Source: Pleodorina starrii (taxonomy: Eukaryota > Chlorophyta > Chlorophyceae > Chlamydomonadales > Volvocaceae). From it: 64,000 bases of DNA. Each line of letters opens with the position of its first letter. Positions within the stretch are counted from its first letter, which is position 1. The position numbers and the translations under genes were made by a program. The stretch covers positions 1,094,001 through 1,158,000 of the forward strand of contig BRXU01000013.1 of assembly GCA_030267565.1 (NCBI GenBank), read 5' to 3'. Below the pieces are notes generated by a model, which worked only from the letters and a program-made list of their open reading frames with translations, made no database searches and was not told the origin of the DNA. Below are positions 1 to 13,500 of the stretch, piece after piece.

Positions 1-782
1 GGCGGCGGCGGTGGTGGAGGCGGGGGAGGCGGAGGAGGCGGCGGCGGCGGCGGTGGTGGGGGCGGGGGAGGCGGAGGAGGGGGCGGCGGCGGCGGTGGTG
101 GAGGCGGGTGAGGCGGAGGCGGGGGCGGCGGCGGCGGTGGTGGAGGTGGGGGCGGCGGAGGAGGGGGCGGCGGCGGCGGTGGTGGAGGAGGCGGGGGAGG
201 CGGAGGAGGGGGCGGCGGCGGCGGTGGTGGAGGCGGGGGAGGCGGAGGAGGGGGCGGCGGCGGCGGTGGTGGGGGCGGGGGAGGCGGAGGAGGGGGCGGC
301 GGCGGCGGTGGTGGGGGCGGGGGAGGCGGAGGAGGGGGCGGCGGCGGCGGTGGTGGCGGCGGGGGAGGCGGAGGACGGGGCGGCGGCGGCGGTGGTGGCG
401 GCGGGGGAGGCGGAGGAGGGGGCGGCGGCGGCGGTGGTGGAGGCGGGTGAGGCGGAGGAGGGGGCGGCGGCGGCGGGGGTGGGGGCGGGGGAGGCGGAGG
501 AGGGGGCGGCGGCGGCGGTGGTGGGGGCGGGGGAGGCGGAGGAGGCGGCGGTGGTGGGGGAGGTGGAGGCGGAGGAGGGGGCGGCGGCGGCGGTGGTGGG
601 GGCGGGGGAGGCGGAGGAGGGGGCGGAGGCGGCGGTGGTGGGGGCGGGGGAGGCGGAGGAGGGGGCGGTGGTGGGGGCGGGGGAGGCGGAGGAGGGGGCG
701 GCGGCGGCGGTGGTGGGGGCGGGGGAGGCGGAGGACGGGGCGGCGGCGGCGGTGGTGGGGGCGGGGGAGGCGGAGGCGAAGA
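1..782 (-). repeat. 42-bp coding minisatellite (polyproline rod)
   Basis: Tandem repeat of about 42 bp, roughly 18 units, rich in GGC/GGA/GGT on the plus strand. All length changes between units are multiples of three. On the minus strand each unit reads as 14 proline codons (CCT CCG CCT CCC CCG CCC CCA CCA CCG and so on), with rare Arg or His substitutions. It encodes the hydroxyproline-rich rod of the pherophorin gene. Confidence 0.9.
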
Positions 783-1538
783 CAGGTACTGGACAAAGCA
801 GCAGTCACAACGGGTGTCGAAGAGGGCCACCTGGCACCTGCTGCCGGTGTGGCCGCAGAGTCTCTCCAGGGATGTACACCCCGCGCCCTGGCGGTTGGTC
901 TGGAGGGTAAAACACACCTCGAGGTCGCGTGCCGTGCTGGTGTTGAGGCCCAGCTGGGTGATGCGCATGATGGTGGCATTGATGTTGGGGGGCGCGTTCT
1001 GCGGATTGTCGAAACCGGGGCTGACTCGCGACTGCACATCGGCCAGTGTGGCCCGGACGATGGCGGTGGGTTTGACGTAACAGCTACTCGCCACATCGAA
1101 CTGCCGGGATGCGAGTACCGTAGTGCAAGAAAGTGGGGAGTTGGGGGCGTGTCTGTTGGTTGTCGTACATGTACCGGTATGTTGTTGCGCATGTACGAGC
1201 ACATCAGGCAGCCATATGTACGGCATGTAAGCCGCAAGCCGACATCACGTGTGTACATCTGTACGATTTGGTCGGTTGCGTGCCGTACCTCGATTTTGTG
1301 CAAGTCGACATTGCAGCACTGGCCGGTGCAGTTACTCCCCGTGTGGACCTGGATAGAGAAGCAGTACTTGCCACCGCCCTGCGGCCTCAGCGCCGACAAG
1401 CTGTATGCGCCCGGGCCCGTGTAGCACTCCGCGTAGGGGAATGTGCCGTTGACTGCCTGCGTGAGTCTCCGTGTGGCAAACGCTGCTGGGTCTTCTGCGT
1501 GGGGAGCTTGCAAACTACTCACGTGCCTTCTCGCGATT
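1..1538 (-). CDS. Pherophorin, partial (N-terminal domain and polyproline rod)
   Basis: Pherophorins are secreted, hydroxyproline-rich glycoproteins of the volvocine cell wall/extracellular matrix: two Cys-rich pherophorin domains joined by a Pro-rich rod. Visible exons: 1538-1289 and 1100-1 (continuing past the window start). The intron 1288-1101 has GT/AG ends and keeps the frame. The first exon carries the typical domain start NGTFPYAEC and the Cys motif CTGQCCNVDLHKIE; the second continues FDVASSCYVKPTAIV and ends CQVALFDTRCDCCFVQYL, directly followed by SSPPPP and about 260 codons that are nearly all proline. The C-terminal domain would lie outside the window. No start codon or signal peptide is found upstream. 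Instead a pyrimidine tract and an AG acceptor (just above 1538; an alternative acceptor lies above 1494) border the satellite array, so the signal-peptide exon is either beyond 16.1 kb or lost. Family assignment is firm; the 5' end is not. Confidence 0.87.
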
Positions 1539-1577
1539 CTGCAAAGCACGGATGGGCGGAGCAGCCAGGCAGGAGGG

Positions 1578-4500
1578 AGGGGGTAAAGGAGGGAGGGAGG
1601 GGGGAGCGCGACACGCAAGTATGTCACTACGTGCAAAAACACGTTTAATTGCACCCCAACCCGATCATGGCGCCATCTGCCCATCGCTTCTGGGCATCAG
1701 CCACGCCGGACCCAGGGGGTAAAGGAGGGAGGGAGGGGGGAGCGCGACACGCAAGTATGTCACTACGTGCAAAAACACGTTTAATTGCACCCCAACCCGA
1801 TCATGGCGCCATCTGCCCATCGCTTCTGGGCATCAGCCACGCCGGACCCAGGGGGTAAAGGAGGGAGGGAGGGGGGAGCGCGACACGCAAGTATGTCACT
1901 ACGTGCAAAAACACGTTTAATTGCACCCCAACCCGATCATGGCGCCATCTGCCCATCGCTTCTGGGCATCAGCCACGCCGGACCCAGGGGGTAAAGGAGG
2001 GAGGGAGGGGGGAGCGCGACACGCAAGTATGTCACTACGTGCAAAAACACGTTTAATTGCACCCCAACCCGATCATGGCGCCATCTGCCCATCGCTTCTG
2101 GGCATCAGCCACGCCGGACCCAGGGGGTAAAGGAGGGAGGGAGGGGGGAGCGCGACACGCAAGTATGTCACTACGTGCAAAAACACGTTTAATTGCACCC
2201 CAACCCGATCATGGCGCCATCTGCCCATCGCTTCTGGGCATCAGCCACGCCGGACCCAGGGGGTAAAGGAGGGAGGGAGGGGGGAGCGCGACACGCAAGT
2301 ATGTCACTACGTGCAAAAACACGTTTAATTGCACCCCAACCCGATCATGGCGCCATCTGCCCATCGCTTCTGGGCATCAGCCACGCCGGACCCAGGGGGT
2401 AAAGGAGGGAGGGAGGGGGGTAGCGCGACACGCAAGTATGTCACTACGTGCAAAAACACGTTTAATTGCACCCCAACCCGATCATGGCGCCATCTGCCCA
2501 TCGCTTCTGGGCATCAGCCACGCCGGACCCAGGGGGTAAAGGAGGGAGGGAGGGGGGGAGCGCGACACGCAAGTATGTCACTACGTGCAAAAACACGTTT
2601 AATTGCACCCCAACCCGATCATGGCGCCATCTGCCCATCGCTTCTGGGCATCAGCCACGCCGGACCCAGGGGGTAAAGGAGGGAGGGAGGGGGGGAGCGC
2701 GACACGCAAGTATGTCACTACGTGCAAAAACACGTTTAATTGCACCCCAACCCGATCATGGCGCCATCTGCCCATCGCTTCTGGGCATCAGCCACGCCGG
2801 ACCCAGGGGGTAAAGGAGGGAGGGAGGGGGGGAGCGCGACACGCAAGTATGTCACTACGTGCAAAAACACGTTTAATTGCACCCCAACCCGATCATGGCG
2901 CCATCTGCCCATCGCTTCTGGGCATCAGCCACGCCGGACCCAGGGGGTAAAGGAGGGAGGGAGGGGGGGAGCGCGACACGCAAGTATGTCACTACGTGCA
3001 AAAACACGTTTAATTGCACCCCAACCCGATCATGGCGCCATCTGCCCATCGCTTCTGGGCATCAGCCACGCCGGACCCAGGGGGGTAAAGGAGGGAGGGA
3101 GGGGGGGAGCGCGACACGCAAGTATGTCACTACGTGCAAAAACACGTTTAATTGCACCCCAACCCGATCATGGCGCCATCTGCCCATCGCTTCTGGGCAT
3201 CAGCCACGCCGGACCCAGGGGGTAAAGGAGGGAGGGAGGGGGGGAGCGCGACACGCAAGTATGTCACTACGTGCAAAAACACGTTTAATTGCACCCCAAC
3301 CCGATCATGGCGCCATCTGCCCATCGCTTCTGGGCATCAGCCACGCCGGACCCCGGGGGTGTAAAGGAGGGAGGGAGGGGGGGAGCGCGACACGCAAGTA
3401 TGTCACTACGTGCAAAAACACGTTTAATTGCACCCCAACCCGATCATGGCGCCATCTGCCCATCGCTTCTGGGCATCAGCCACGCCGGACCCAGGGGGTA
3501 AAGGAGGGAGGGAGGGGGGAGCGCGACACGCAAGTATGTCACTACGTGCAAAAACACGTTTAATTGCACCCCAACCCGATCATGGCGCCATCTGCCCATC
3601 GCTTCTGGGCATCAGCCACGCCGGACCCAGGGGGTAAAGGAGGGAGGGAGGGGGGGAGCGCGACACGCAAGTATGTCACTACGTGCAAAAACACGTTTAA
3701 TTGCACCCCAACCCGATCATGGCGCCATCTGCCCATCGCTTCTGGGCATCAGCCACGCCGGACCCAGGGGGTAAAGGAGGGAGGGAGGGGGGGGAGCGCG
3801 ACACGCAAGTATGTCACTACGTGCAAAAACACGTTTAATTGCACCCCAACCCGATCATGGCGCCATCTGCCCATCGCTTCTGGGCATCAGCCACGCCGGA
3901 CCCAGGGGGTAAAGGAGGGAGGGAGGGGGGGAGCGCGACACGCAAGTATGTCACTACGTGCAAAAACACGTTTAATTGCACCCCAACCCGATCATGGCGC
4001 CATCTGCCCATCGCTTCTGGGCATCAGCCACGCCGGACCCAGGGGGTAAAGGAGGGAGGGAGGGGGGAGCGCGACACGCAAGTATGTCACTACGTGCAAA
4101 AACACGTTTAATTGCACCCCAACCCGATCATGGCGCCATCTGCCCATCGCTTCTGGGCATCAGCCACGCCGGACCCAGGGGGTAAAGGAGGGAGGGAGGG
4201 GGGAGCGCGACACGCAAGTATGTCACTACGTGCAAAAACACGTTTAATTGCACCCCAACCCGATCATGGCGCCATCTGCCCATCGCTTCTGGGCATCAGC
4301 CACGCCGGACCCAGGGGGTAAAGGAGGGAGGGAGGGGGGAGCGCGACACGCAAGTATGTCACTACGTGCAAAAACACGTTTAATTGCACCCCAACCCGAT
4401 CATGGCGCCATCTGCCCATCGCTTCTGGGCATCAGCCACGCCGGACCCAGGGGGTAAAGGAGGGAGGGAGGGGGGAGCGCGACACGCAAGTATGTCACTA

Positions 4501-7500
4501 CGTGCAAAAACACGTTTAATTGCACCCCAACCCGATCATGGCGCCATCTGCCCATCGCTTCTGGGCATCAGCCACGCCGGACCCAGGGGGTAAAGGAGGG
4601 AGGGAGGGGGGAGCGCGACACGCAAGTATGTCACTACGTGCAAAAACACGTTTAATTGCACCCCAACCCGATCATGGCGCCATCTGCCCATCGCTTCTGG
4701 GCATCAGCCACGCCGGACCCAGGGGGTAAAGGAGGGAGGGAGGGGGGGAGCGCGACACGCAAGTATGTCACTACGTGCAAAAACACGTTTAATTGCACCC
4801 CAACCCGATCATGGCGCCATCTGCCCATCGCTTCTGGGCATCAGCCACGCCGGACCCAGGGGGTAAAGGAGGGAGGGAGGGGGGGAGCGCGACACGCAAG
4901 TATGTCACTACGTGCAAAAACACGTTTAATTGCACCCCAACCCGATCATGGCGCCATCTGCCCATCGCTTCTGGGCATCAGCCACGCCGGACCCAGGGGG
5001 GTAAAGGAGGGAGGGAGGGGGGAGCGCGACACGCAAGTATGTCACTACGTGCAAAAACACGTTTAATTGCACCCCAACCCGATCATGGCGCCATCTGCCC
5101 ATCGCTTCTGGGCATCAGCCACGCCGGACCCAGGGGGTAAAGGAGGGAGGGAGGGGGGGAGCGCGACACGCAAGTATGTCACTACGTGCAAAAACACGTT
5201 TAATTGCACCCCAACCCGATCATGGCGCCATCTGCCCATCGCTTCTGGGCATCAGCCACGCCGGACCCAGGGGGTAAAGGAGGGAGGGAGGGGGGAGCGC
5301 GACACGCAAGTATGTCACTACGTGCAAAAACACGTTTAATTGCACCCCAACCCGATCATGGCGCCATCTGCCCATCGCTTCTGGGCATCAGCCACGCCGG
5401 ACCCAGGGGGTAAAGGAGGGAGGGAGGGGGGGAGCGCGACACGCAAGTATGTCACTACGTGCAAAAACACGTTTAATTGCACCCCAACCCGATCATGGCG
5501 CCATCTGCCCATCGCTTCTGGGCATCAGCCACGCCGGACCCAGGGGGGTAAAGGAGGGAGGGAGGGGGGGAGCGCGACACGCAAGTATGTCACTACGTGC
5601 AAAAACACGTTTAATTGCACCCCAACCCGATCATGGCGCCATCTGCCCATCGCTTCTGGGCATCAGCCACGCCGGACCCAGGGGGTAAAGGAGGGAGGGA
5701 GGGGGGGGAGCGCGACACGCAAGTATGTCACTACGTGCAAAAACACGTTTAATTGCACCCCAACCCGATCATGGCGCCATCTGCCCATCGCTTCTGGGCA
5801 TCAGCCACGCCGGACCCAGGGGGTAAAGGAGGGAGGGAGGGGGGGGAGCGCGACACGCAAGTATGTCACTACGTGCAAAAACACGTTTAATTGCACCCCA
5901 ACCCGATCATGGCGCCATCTGCCCATCGCTTCTGGGCATCAGCCACGCCGGACCCAGGGGGGAAAGGAGGGAGGGAGGGGGGAGCGCGACACGCAAGTAT
6001 GTCACTACGTGCAAAAACACGTTTAATTGCACCCCAACCCGATCATGGCGCCATCTGCCCATCGCTTCTGGGCATCAGCCACGCCGGACCCAGGGGGTAA
6101 AGGAGGGAGGGAGGGGGGGAGCGCGACACGCAAGTATGTCACTACGTGCAAAAACACGTTTAATTGCACCCCAACCCGATCATGGCGCCATCTGCCCATC
6201 GCTTCTGGGCATCAGCCACGCCGGACCCAGGGGGTAAAGGAGGGAGGGAGGGGGGGGAGCGCGACACGCAAGTATGTCACTACGTGCAAAAACACGTTTA
6301 ATTGCACCCCAACCCGATCATGGCGCCATCTGCCCATCGCTTCTGGGCATCAGCCACGCCGGACCCAGGGGGTAAAGGAGGGAGGGAGGGGGGGAGCGCG
6401 ACACGCAAGTATGTCACTACGTGCAAAAACACGTTTAATTGCACCCCAACCCGATCATGGCGCCATCTGCCCATCGCTTCTGGGCATCAGCCACGCCGGA
6501 CCCAGGGGGTAAAGGAGGGAGGGAGGGGGGGGAGCGCGACACGCAAGTATGTCACTACGTGCAAAAACACGTTTAATTGCACCCCAACCCGATCATGGCG
6601 CCATCTGCCCATCGCTTCTGGGCATCAGCCACGCCGGACCCAGGGGGTAAAGGAGGGAGGGAGGGGGGGAGCGCGACACGCAAGTATGTCACTACGTGCA
6701 AAAACACGTTTAATTGCACCCCAACCCGATCATGGCGCCATCTGCCCATCGCTTCTGGGCATCAGCCACGCCGGACCCAGGGGGTAAAGGAGGGAGGGAG
6801 GGGGGGAGCGCGACACGCAAGTATGTCACTACGTGCAAAAACACGTTTAATTGCACCCCAACCCGATCATGGCGCCATCTGCCCATCGCTTCTGGGCATC
6901 AGCCACGCCGGACCCAGGGGGTAAAGGAGGGAGGGAGGGGGGAGAGCGCGACACGCAAGTATGTCACTACGTGCAAAAAACACGTTTAATTGCACCCCAA
7001 CCCGATCATGGCGCCATCTGCCCATCGCTTCTGGGCATCAGCCACGCCGGACCCAGGGGGTAAAGGAGGGAGGGAGGGAGGGGGGAGCGCGACACGCAAG
7101 TATGTCACTACGTGCAAAAACACGTTTAATTGCACCCCAACCCGATCATGGCGCCATCTGCCCATCGCTTCTGGGCATCAGCCACGCCGGACCCAGGGGG
7201 TAAAGGAGGGAGGGAGGGGGGGAGCGCGACACGCAAGTATGTCACTACGTGCAAAAACACGTTTAATTGCACCCCAACCCGATCATGGCGCCATCTGCCC
7301 ATCGCTTCTGGGCATCAGCCACGCCGGACCCAGGGGGTAAAGGAGGGAGGGAGGGGGGTGGGAGCGCGACACGCAAGTATGTCACTACGTGCAAAAACAC
7401 GTTTAATTGCACCCCAACCCGATCATGGCGCCATCTGCCCATCGCTTCTGGGCATCAGCCACGCCGGACCCAGGGGGTAAAGGAGGGAGGGAGGGGGGGG

Positions 7501-10500
7501 AGCGCGACACGCAAGTATGTCACTACGTGCAAAAACACGTTTAATTGCACCCCAACCCGATCATGGCGCCATCTGCCCATCGCTTCTGGGCATCAGCCAC
7601 GCCGGACCCAGGGGGGTAAAGGAGGAGAGGGAGGGGAAGGGGGAGCGCGACACGCAAGTATGTCACTACGTGCAAAAACACGTTTAATTGCACCCCAACC
7701 CGATCATGGCGCCATCTGCCCATCGCTTCTGGCATCAGCCACGCCGGACCCAGGGGGTAAAGGAGGGAGGGAGGGGGGGAGCGCGACACGCAAGTATGTC
7801 ACTACGTGCAAAAACACGTTTAATTGCACCCCAACCCGATCATGGCGCCATCTGCCCATCGCTTCTGGGCATCAGCCACGCCGGACCCAGGGGTTTGTAA
7901 GGAGGGAGGGGAGGGGGGAGCGCGACACGCAAGTATGTCACTACGTGCAAATACACGTTTATTTGCAACTCCCAACCCGAATCATGGCGCCATCTGCCCA
8001 TCGCTTCTGGCATCAGCACAAGCCGGACCAGGGGGGTAAAGGAAGGAGATGGGACGGGGGGATTTGCGCGGACACGCAAGTTTTGTACTACGGCAAAAAA
8101 CGTTTAAATTGACCAACCGATATGGCGCCATTGCCATGTTTGGGCATCAGCCACGGGACAGGGGGTAAAGGAGGGAGGGAGGGGGGGGGCGCGAAGCTCA
8201 AGTATGTCATACGTTCAAAAAAAAGTTTAATTGCACCCAACCGATCATGGCGCATCTGCCCATCGTTCTGGGATCTGCCATGCGGACCAGGGAGGTAAAG
8301 GAGGGAGGGAGGGGTGTGTAGCGCGACCGCAAGTATGTACTACGTGCAAAAACCGTGTAATTGCACCCCCAACCCCGATCATGGCGCCATCTGCCCATCG
8401 CTTCTGGGCATCAGCCACGCCCGGACCCAGGGGGTAAAGGAGGGAGGGAGGGGGGGTGAGCGCGACACGCAAGTATGTCACTACGTGCAAAAAACACGTT
8501 TAATTGCACCCCAACCCGATCATGGCGCCCATCTGCCCATCGCTTCTGGGCATCAGCCCACCGCCGGACCCAGGGGGTAAAGGAGGGAGGGAGGGGGGAG
8601 GAGCGCGACACCGCAAGTATGTCACTACAGTGCAAAAAACACGTTTAATTGCACCCACAACCCGATCATGGCGCCATCTGCCCATCGCTTCTGGGCCATC
8701 AGCCACGCCGGACCCCAGGGGGTAAAGGAGGGAGGGAGGGGGGGGAGGAGCGCGACAACGCAAGTATGTCATACGTGCAAAAACACGTTTAATTGCACCC
8801 CCAACCCGATCATGGCGCCATCTGCCCCATCGCTTCTGGGCATCAGCACGCCCGGACCCAGGGGGTAAAGGAGGGAGGGAGGGGGGGGGGAGCGCGACAC
8901 GCAAGTATGTCACTACGTGCAAAAAACACGTTTAATTGCACCCCAACCCGATATGGCGCCATCTGCCCATCGCTTCTGGGCATCAGCCACCGCCGGACCC
9001 AGGGGGTAAAGGAGGGAGGGAGGGGGAGGAGCGCGACACGCAAGTATGTCACTACGTGCAAAAACACGTTTAATTGCACCCCAACCCGATCATGGCGCCA
9101 TCTGCCCATCGCTATGGGCATCAGCCACGCCGGACCAAGGGGGTAAAGGAGGGAGGGAGGGGGGCTGAGCGCGACACGCAAGAATGTCACAACGTGCAAA
9201 AACACGTTTAATTGAACCCCAAACCGATCATGGCGCCATCTGCCCATCGCTTCTGGGCATCAGCCACGCCGGACCCAGGGGGGAAAGGAGGGAGGGAGGG
9301 GGGAGCTCGACACGCAAGTATGTCACTACGTGCAAAAAACACGTTTAATTGCACACCAACCCGAACATGGCGACATCTGCCCATCGCTTCTGGGGCATCA
9401 GCCACGCCGGACCCAGGGGGTAAAGGAGGGAGGGATGGGGGTGCGAGACACGCTAGTATGTCTCTTCGTGCTAAAACACGTTTAATTGCACCCCAACCCG
9501 ATCATGGCGCCATCTGCCCCATCGCTTCTGGGCATCAGCCACGCCGGACCAGGGGGGTAAAGGAGGGAGGGAGGGGGGAGCGCGACACGCAAGTATGTCA
9601 CTACGTGCAAAAACACGTTTAATTGCACCCCAACCCGATCATGGCGCCATCTGCCCATCGCTTCTGGGCATCAGCCACGCCGGACCCAGGGGGTAAAGGA
9701 GGGAGGGAGGGGGTGAGCGCGACACGCAAGTATGTCACTACGTGCAAAAACACGTTTAATTGCACCCCAACCCGATCATGGCGCCATCTGCCCATCGCTT
9801 CTGGGCATCAGCCACGCCGGACCCAGGGGGTAAAGGAGGGGAGGGGGAGGGGGGAGCGCGACACGCAAGTATGTCACTACGTGCAAAAACACGTTTAATT
9901 GCACCCCAACCCGATCATGGCGCCATCTGCCCATCGCTTTCTGGGCATCAGCCACGCCCGGACCCCAGGGGGGTAAAGGAGGGAGGAGGGCGGGAGAGCG
10001 CGACACGCAAGTATGTCACTACGTGCAAAAAACACGTTTAATTGCACCCCAACCCGATCATGGCGCCATCTGCCCATCGCTTACTGGGCATCAGCCACGC
10101 CGCGGACCCAGGGGGTAAAGGAGGGGAGGGAGGTGGGGAGCGCGACACGCAAGTATGTCACTACGTGCAAAACAACGTTTAATTGCACCCCAACCCGATC
10201 ATGCGCCATCTGCCCATCGCTTCTGGGAATCAGCCACGCCGGACCCAGGGGTAAAGGAGGGAGGAGGGGGGAGCGCGACACGCAAGTATGTCACTACGTG
10301 CAAAAACACGTTTAATTGCACCCCAACCCGATCATGGCGCCATCTGCCCATCGCTTCTGGGCATCAGCCACGCCGGACCCAGGGGGTAAAGGAGGGAGGG
10401 AGGGGGGAGCGCGACACTCAAGTATGTCACTACGTGCAAAAACACGTTTAATTGCACCCCAACCCGATCATGGCGCCATCTGCCCATCGCTTCTGGGCAT

Positions 10501-13500
10501 CAGCCACGCCCGGTCCCAGGGGGGTAAGGAGGGAGGGAGGGGGGAGCGCGACACGCAGTATGTCACTACGTGCAAAAACACGTTTAATTGCACCCCAACC
10601 CGATCATGGCGCCATCTGCCCATCGCTTCTGGGCATCAGCCACGCCGGACCCAGGGGGTAAAGGAGGGAGGGAGGGGGGAGCGCGACACGCAAGTATGTC
10701 ACTACGTGCAAAAAACAAGTTTAACTTGCACCCCAACCCGATCATGGCGCCAATCTGCCCATCGTTCTGGGCATCAGCCACGCCGGACCCAGGGGGGTAA
10801 AGGAGGGAGGGAGGGGGAGCGCGACACGCAAGTAATGTCACTACGTGCAAAAACACGTTTAATTGCACCCCAACCCGATCATGGCGCCATCTGCCCATCG
10901 CTTCTGGGCATCAGCCACGCCGTGACCCAGGGGGTGGTAAGGTGGGAGGGAGGGGGAGCGCGACACGCAAGTATGTCACTACGTGCAAAAACACGTTTAA
11001 TTGCACCCCAACCCGATCATGGCGCCATCTGCCCATCGCTTCTGGGCATCAGCCACGCCGGACCCAGGGGGTAAAGGAGGGAGGGAGGGGGGTGAGCGCG
11101 ACACGCAAGTATGTCACTACGTGCAAAAAACACGTTTAATGCACCCCAACCCGATCATGGCGCCATCTGCCCATCGCTTCTGGGCATCAGCCACGCCGGA
11201 CCCCAGGGGGTAAAGGAGGGAGGGAGGGGGGAGCGCGACACGCAAGTATGTCACTACGTGCAAAAAACACGTTAATTGCACCCCAACCCGATCATGGCGC
11301 CATCTGCCCATCGCTTCTGGGCATCAGCCACGCCGGACCCAGGGGGTAAAGGAGGGAGGGAGGGGGAGCGAGCGCGACACGCAAGTATGTCACTACGTGC
11401 AAAAACACGTTTAATTGCACCCCAACCCGATCATGGCGCCCATCTGCCCATCGCTTCTGGGCATCAGCCACGCCGGACCCAGGGGGTAAAGGACGGGAGG
11501 GAGGGGGGGAGCGCGACACGCAAGTATGTCACTACGTGCAAAAACACGTTTAATTGCACCCCAACCCGATCATGGCGCCATCTGCCCATCGCTTCTGGGC
11601 ATCAGCCACGCCGGACCCAGGGGGTAAAGGAGGGAGGGAGGGGGGAGCGCGACACGCAAGTATGTCACTACGTGCAAAAACACGTTTAATTGCACCCCAA
11701 CCCGATCATGGCGCCATCTGCCCATCGCTTCTGGGCATCAGCCACGCCGGACCCAGGGGGTAAAGGAGGGAGGGAGGGGGGGAGCGCGACACGCAAGTAT
11801 GTCACTACGTGCAAAAACACGTTTAATTGCACCCCAACCCGATCATGGCGCCATCTGCCCATCGCTTCTGGGCATCAGCCACGCCGGACCCAGGGGGTAA
11901 AGGAGGGAGGGAGGGGGGAGCGCGACACGCAAGTATGTCACTACGTGCAAAAAACACGTTTAATTGCACCCCAACCCGATCATGGCGCCATCTGCCCATC
12001 GCTTCTGGGCATCAGCCACGCCGGACCCAGGGGGTAAAGGAGGGAGGGAGGGGGGAGCGCGACACGCAAGTATGTCACTACGTGCAAAAACACGTTTTAA
12101 TTGCACCCAACCCGATCATGGCGCCATCTGCCCATCGCTTCTGGGCATCAGCCACGCCGGACCCAGGGGGTAAAGGAGGGAGGGAGGGGGGAGCGCGACA
12201 CGCAAGTATGTCACTACGTGCAAAAACACGTTTAATTGCACCCCAACCCGATCATGGCGCCATCCTGCCCATCGCTTCTGGGCATCAGCCACGCCGGACC
12301 CAGGGGGTAAAGGAGGGAGGGAGGGGGGAGCGCGACACGCAGTATGTCACTACGTGCAAAAACACGTTTAAATTGCACCCCAACCCGATCATGGCGCCAT
12401 CTGCCCATCGCTTCTGGGCATCAGCCACGCCGGACCCAGGGGGTAAAGGAGGGAGGGAGGGGGGAGCGCGACACGCAAGTATGTCACTACGTGCAAAAAA
12501 CACGTTTAATTGCACCCCAACCCGATCATGGCGCCATCTGCCCATCGCTTCTGGGCATCAGCCACGCCGGACCCAGGGGGTAAAGGAGGGAGGGAGGGGG
12601 GGAGCGCGACACGCAAGTATGTCACTACGTGCAAAAACACGTTTAATTGCACCCCAACCCGATCATGGCGCCATCTGCCCATCGCTTCTGGGCATCAGCC
12701 ACGCCGGACCCAGGGGGTAAAGGAGGGAGGGAGGGGGGAGCGCGACACGCAAGTATGTCACTACGTGCAAAAACACGTTTAATTGCACCCCAACCCGATC
12801 ATGGCGCCATCTGCCCATCGCTTCTGGGCATCAGCCACGCCGGACCCAGGGGGTAAAGGAGGGAGGGAGGGGGGAGCGCGACACGCAAGTATGTCACTAC
12901 GTGCAAAAACACGTTTAATTGCACCCCAACCCGATCATGGCGCCATCTGCCCATCGCTTCTGGGCATCAGCCACGCCGGACCCAGGGGGTAAAGGAGGGA
13001 GGGAGGGGGGAGCGCGACACGCAAGTATGTCACTACGTGCAAAAACACGTTTAATTGCACCCCAACCCGATCATGGCGCCATCTGCCCATCGCTTCTGGG
13101 CATCAGCCACGCCGGACCCAGGGGGTAAAGGAGGGAGGGAGGGGGGAGCGCGACACGCAAGTATGTCACTACGTGCAAAAACACGTTTAATTGCACCCCA
13201 ACCCGATCATGGCGCCATCTGCCCATCGCTTCTGGGCATCAGCCACGCCGGACCCAGGGGGTAAAGGAGGGAGGGAGGGGGGAGCGCGACACGCAAGTAT
13301 GTCACTACGTGCAAAAACACGTTTAATTGCACCCCAACCCGATCATGGCGCCATCTGCCCATCGCTTCTGGGCATCAGCCACGCCGGACCCAGGGGGTAA
13401 AGGAGGGAGGGAGGGGGGAGCGCGACACGCAAGTATGTCACTACGTGCAAAAACACGTTTAATTGCACCCCAACCCGATCATGGCGCCATCTGCCCATCG

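Noticed and set aside
11..910. Plus-strand frame with 14-residue GAGEAEEGAAAAVV repeats
   Set aside because: It is the antisense of the pherophorin polyproline rod. The minus strand has family motifs and a correct intron next to it.
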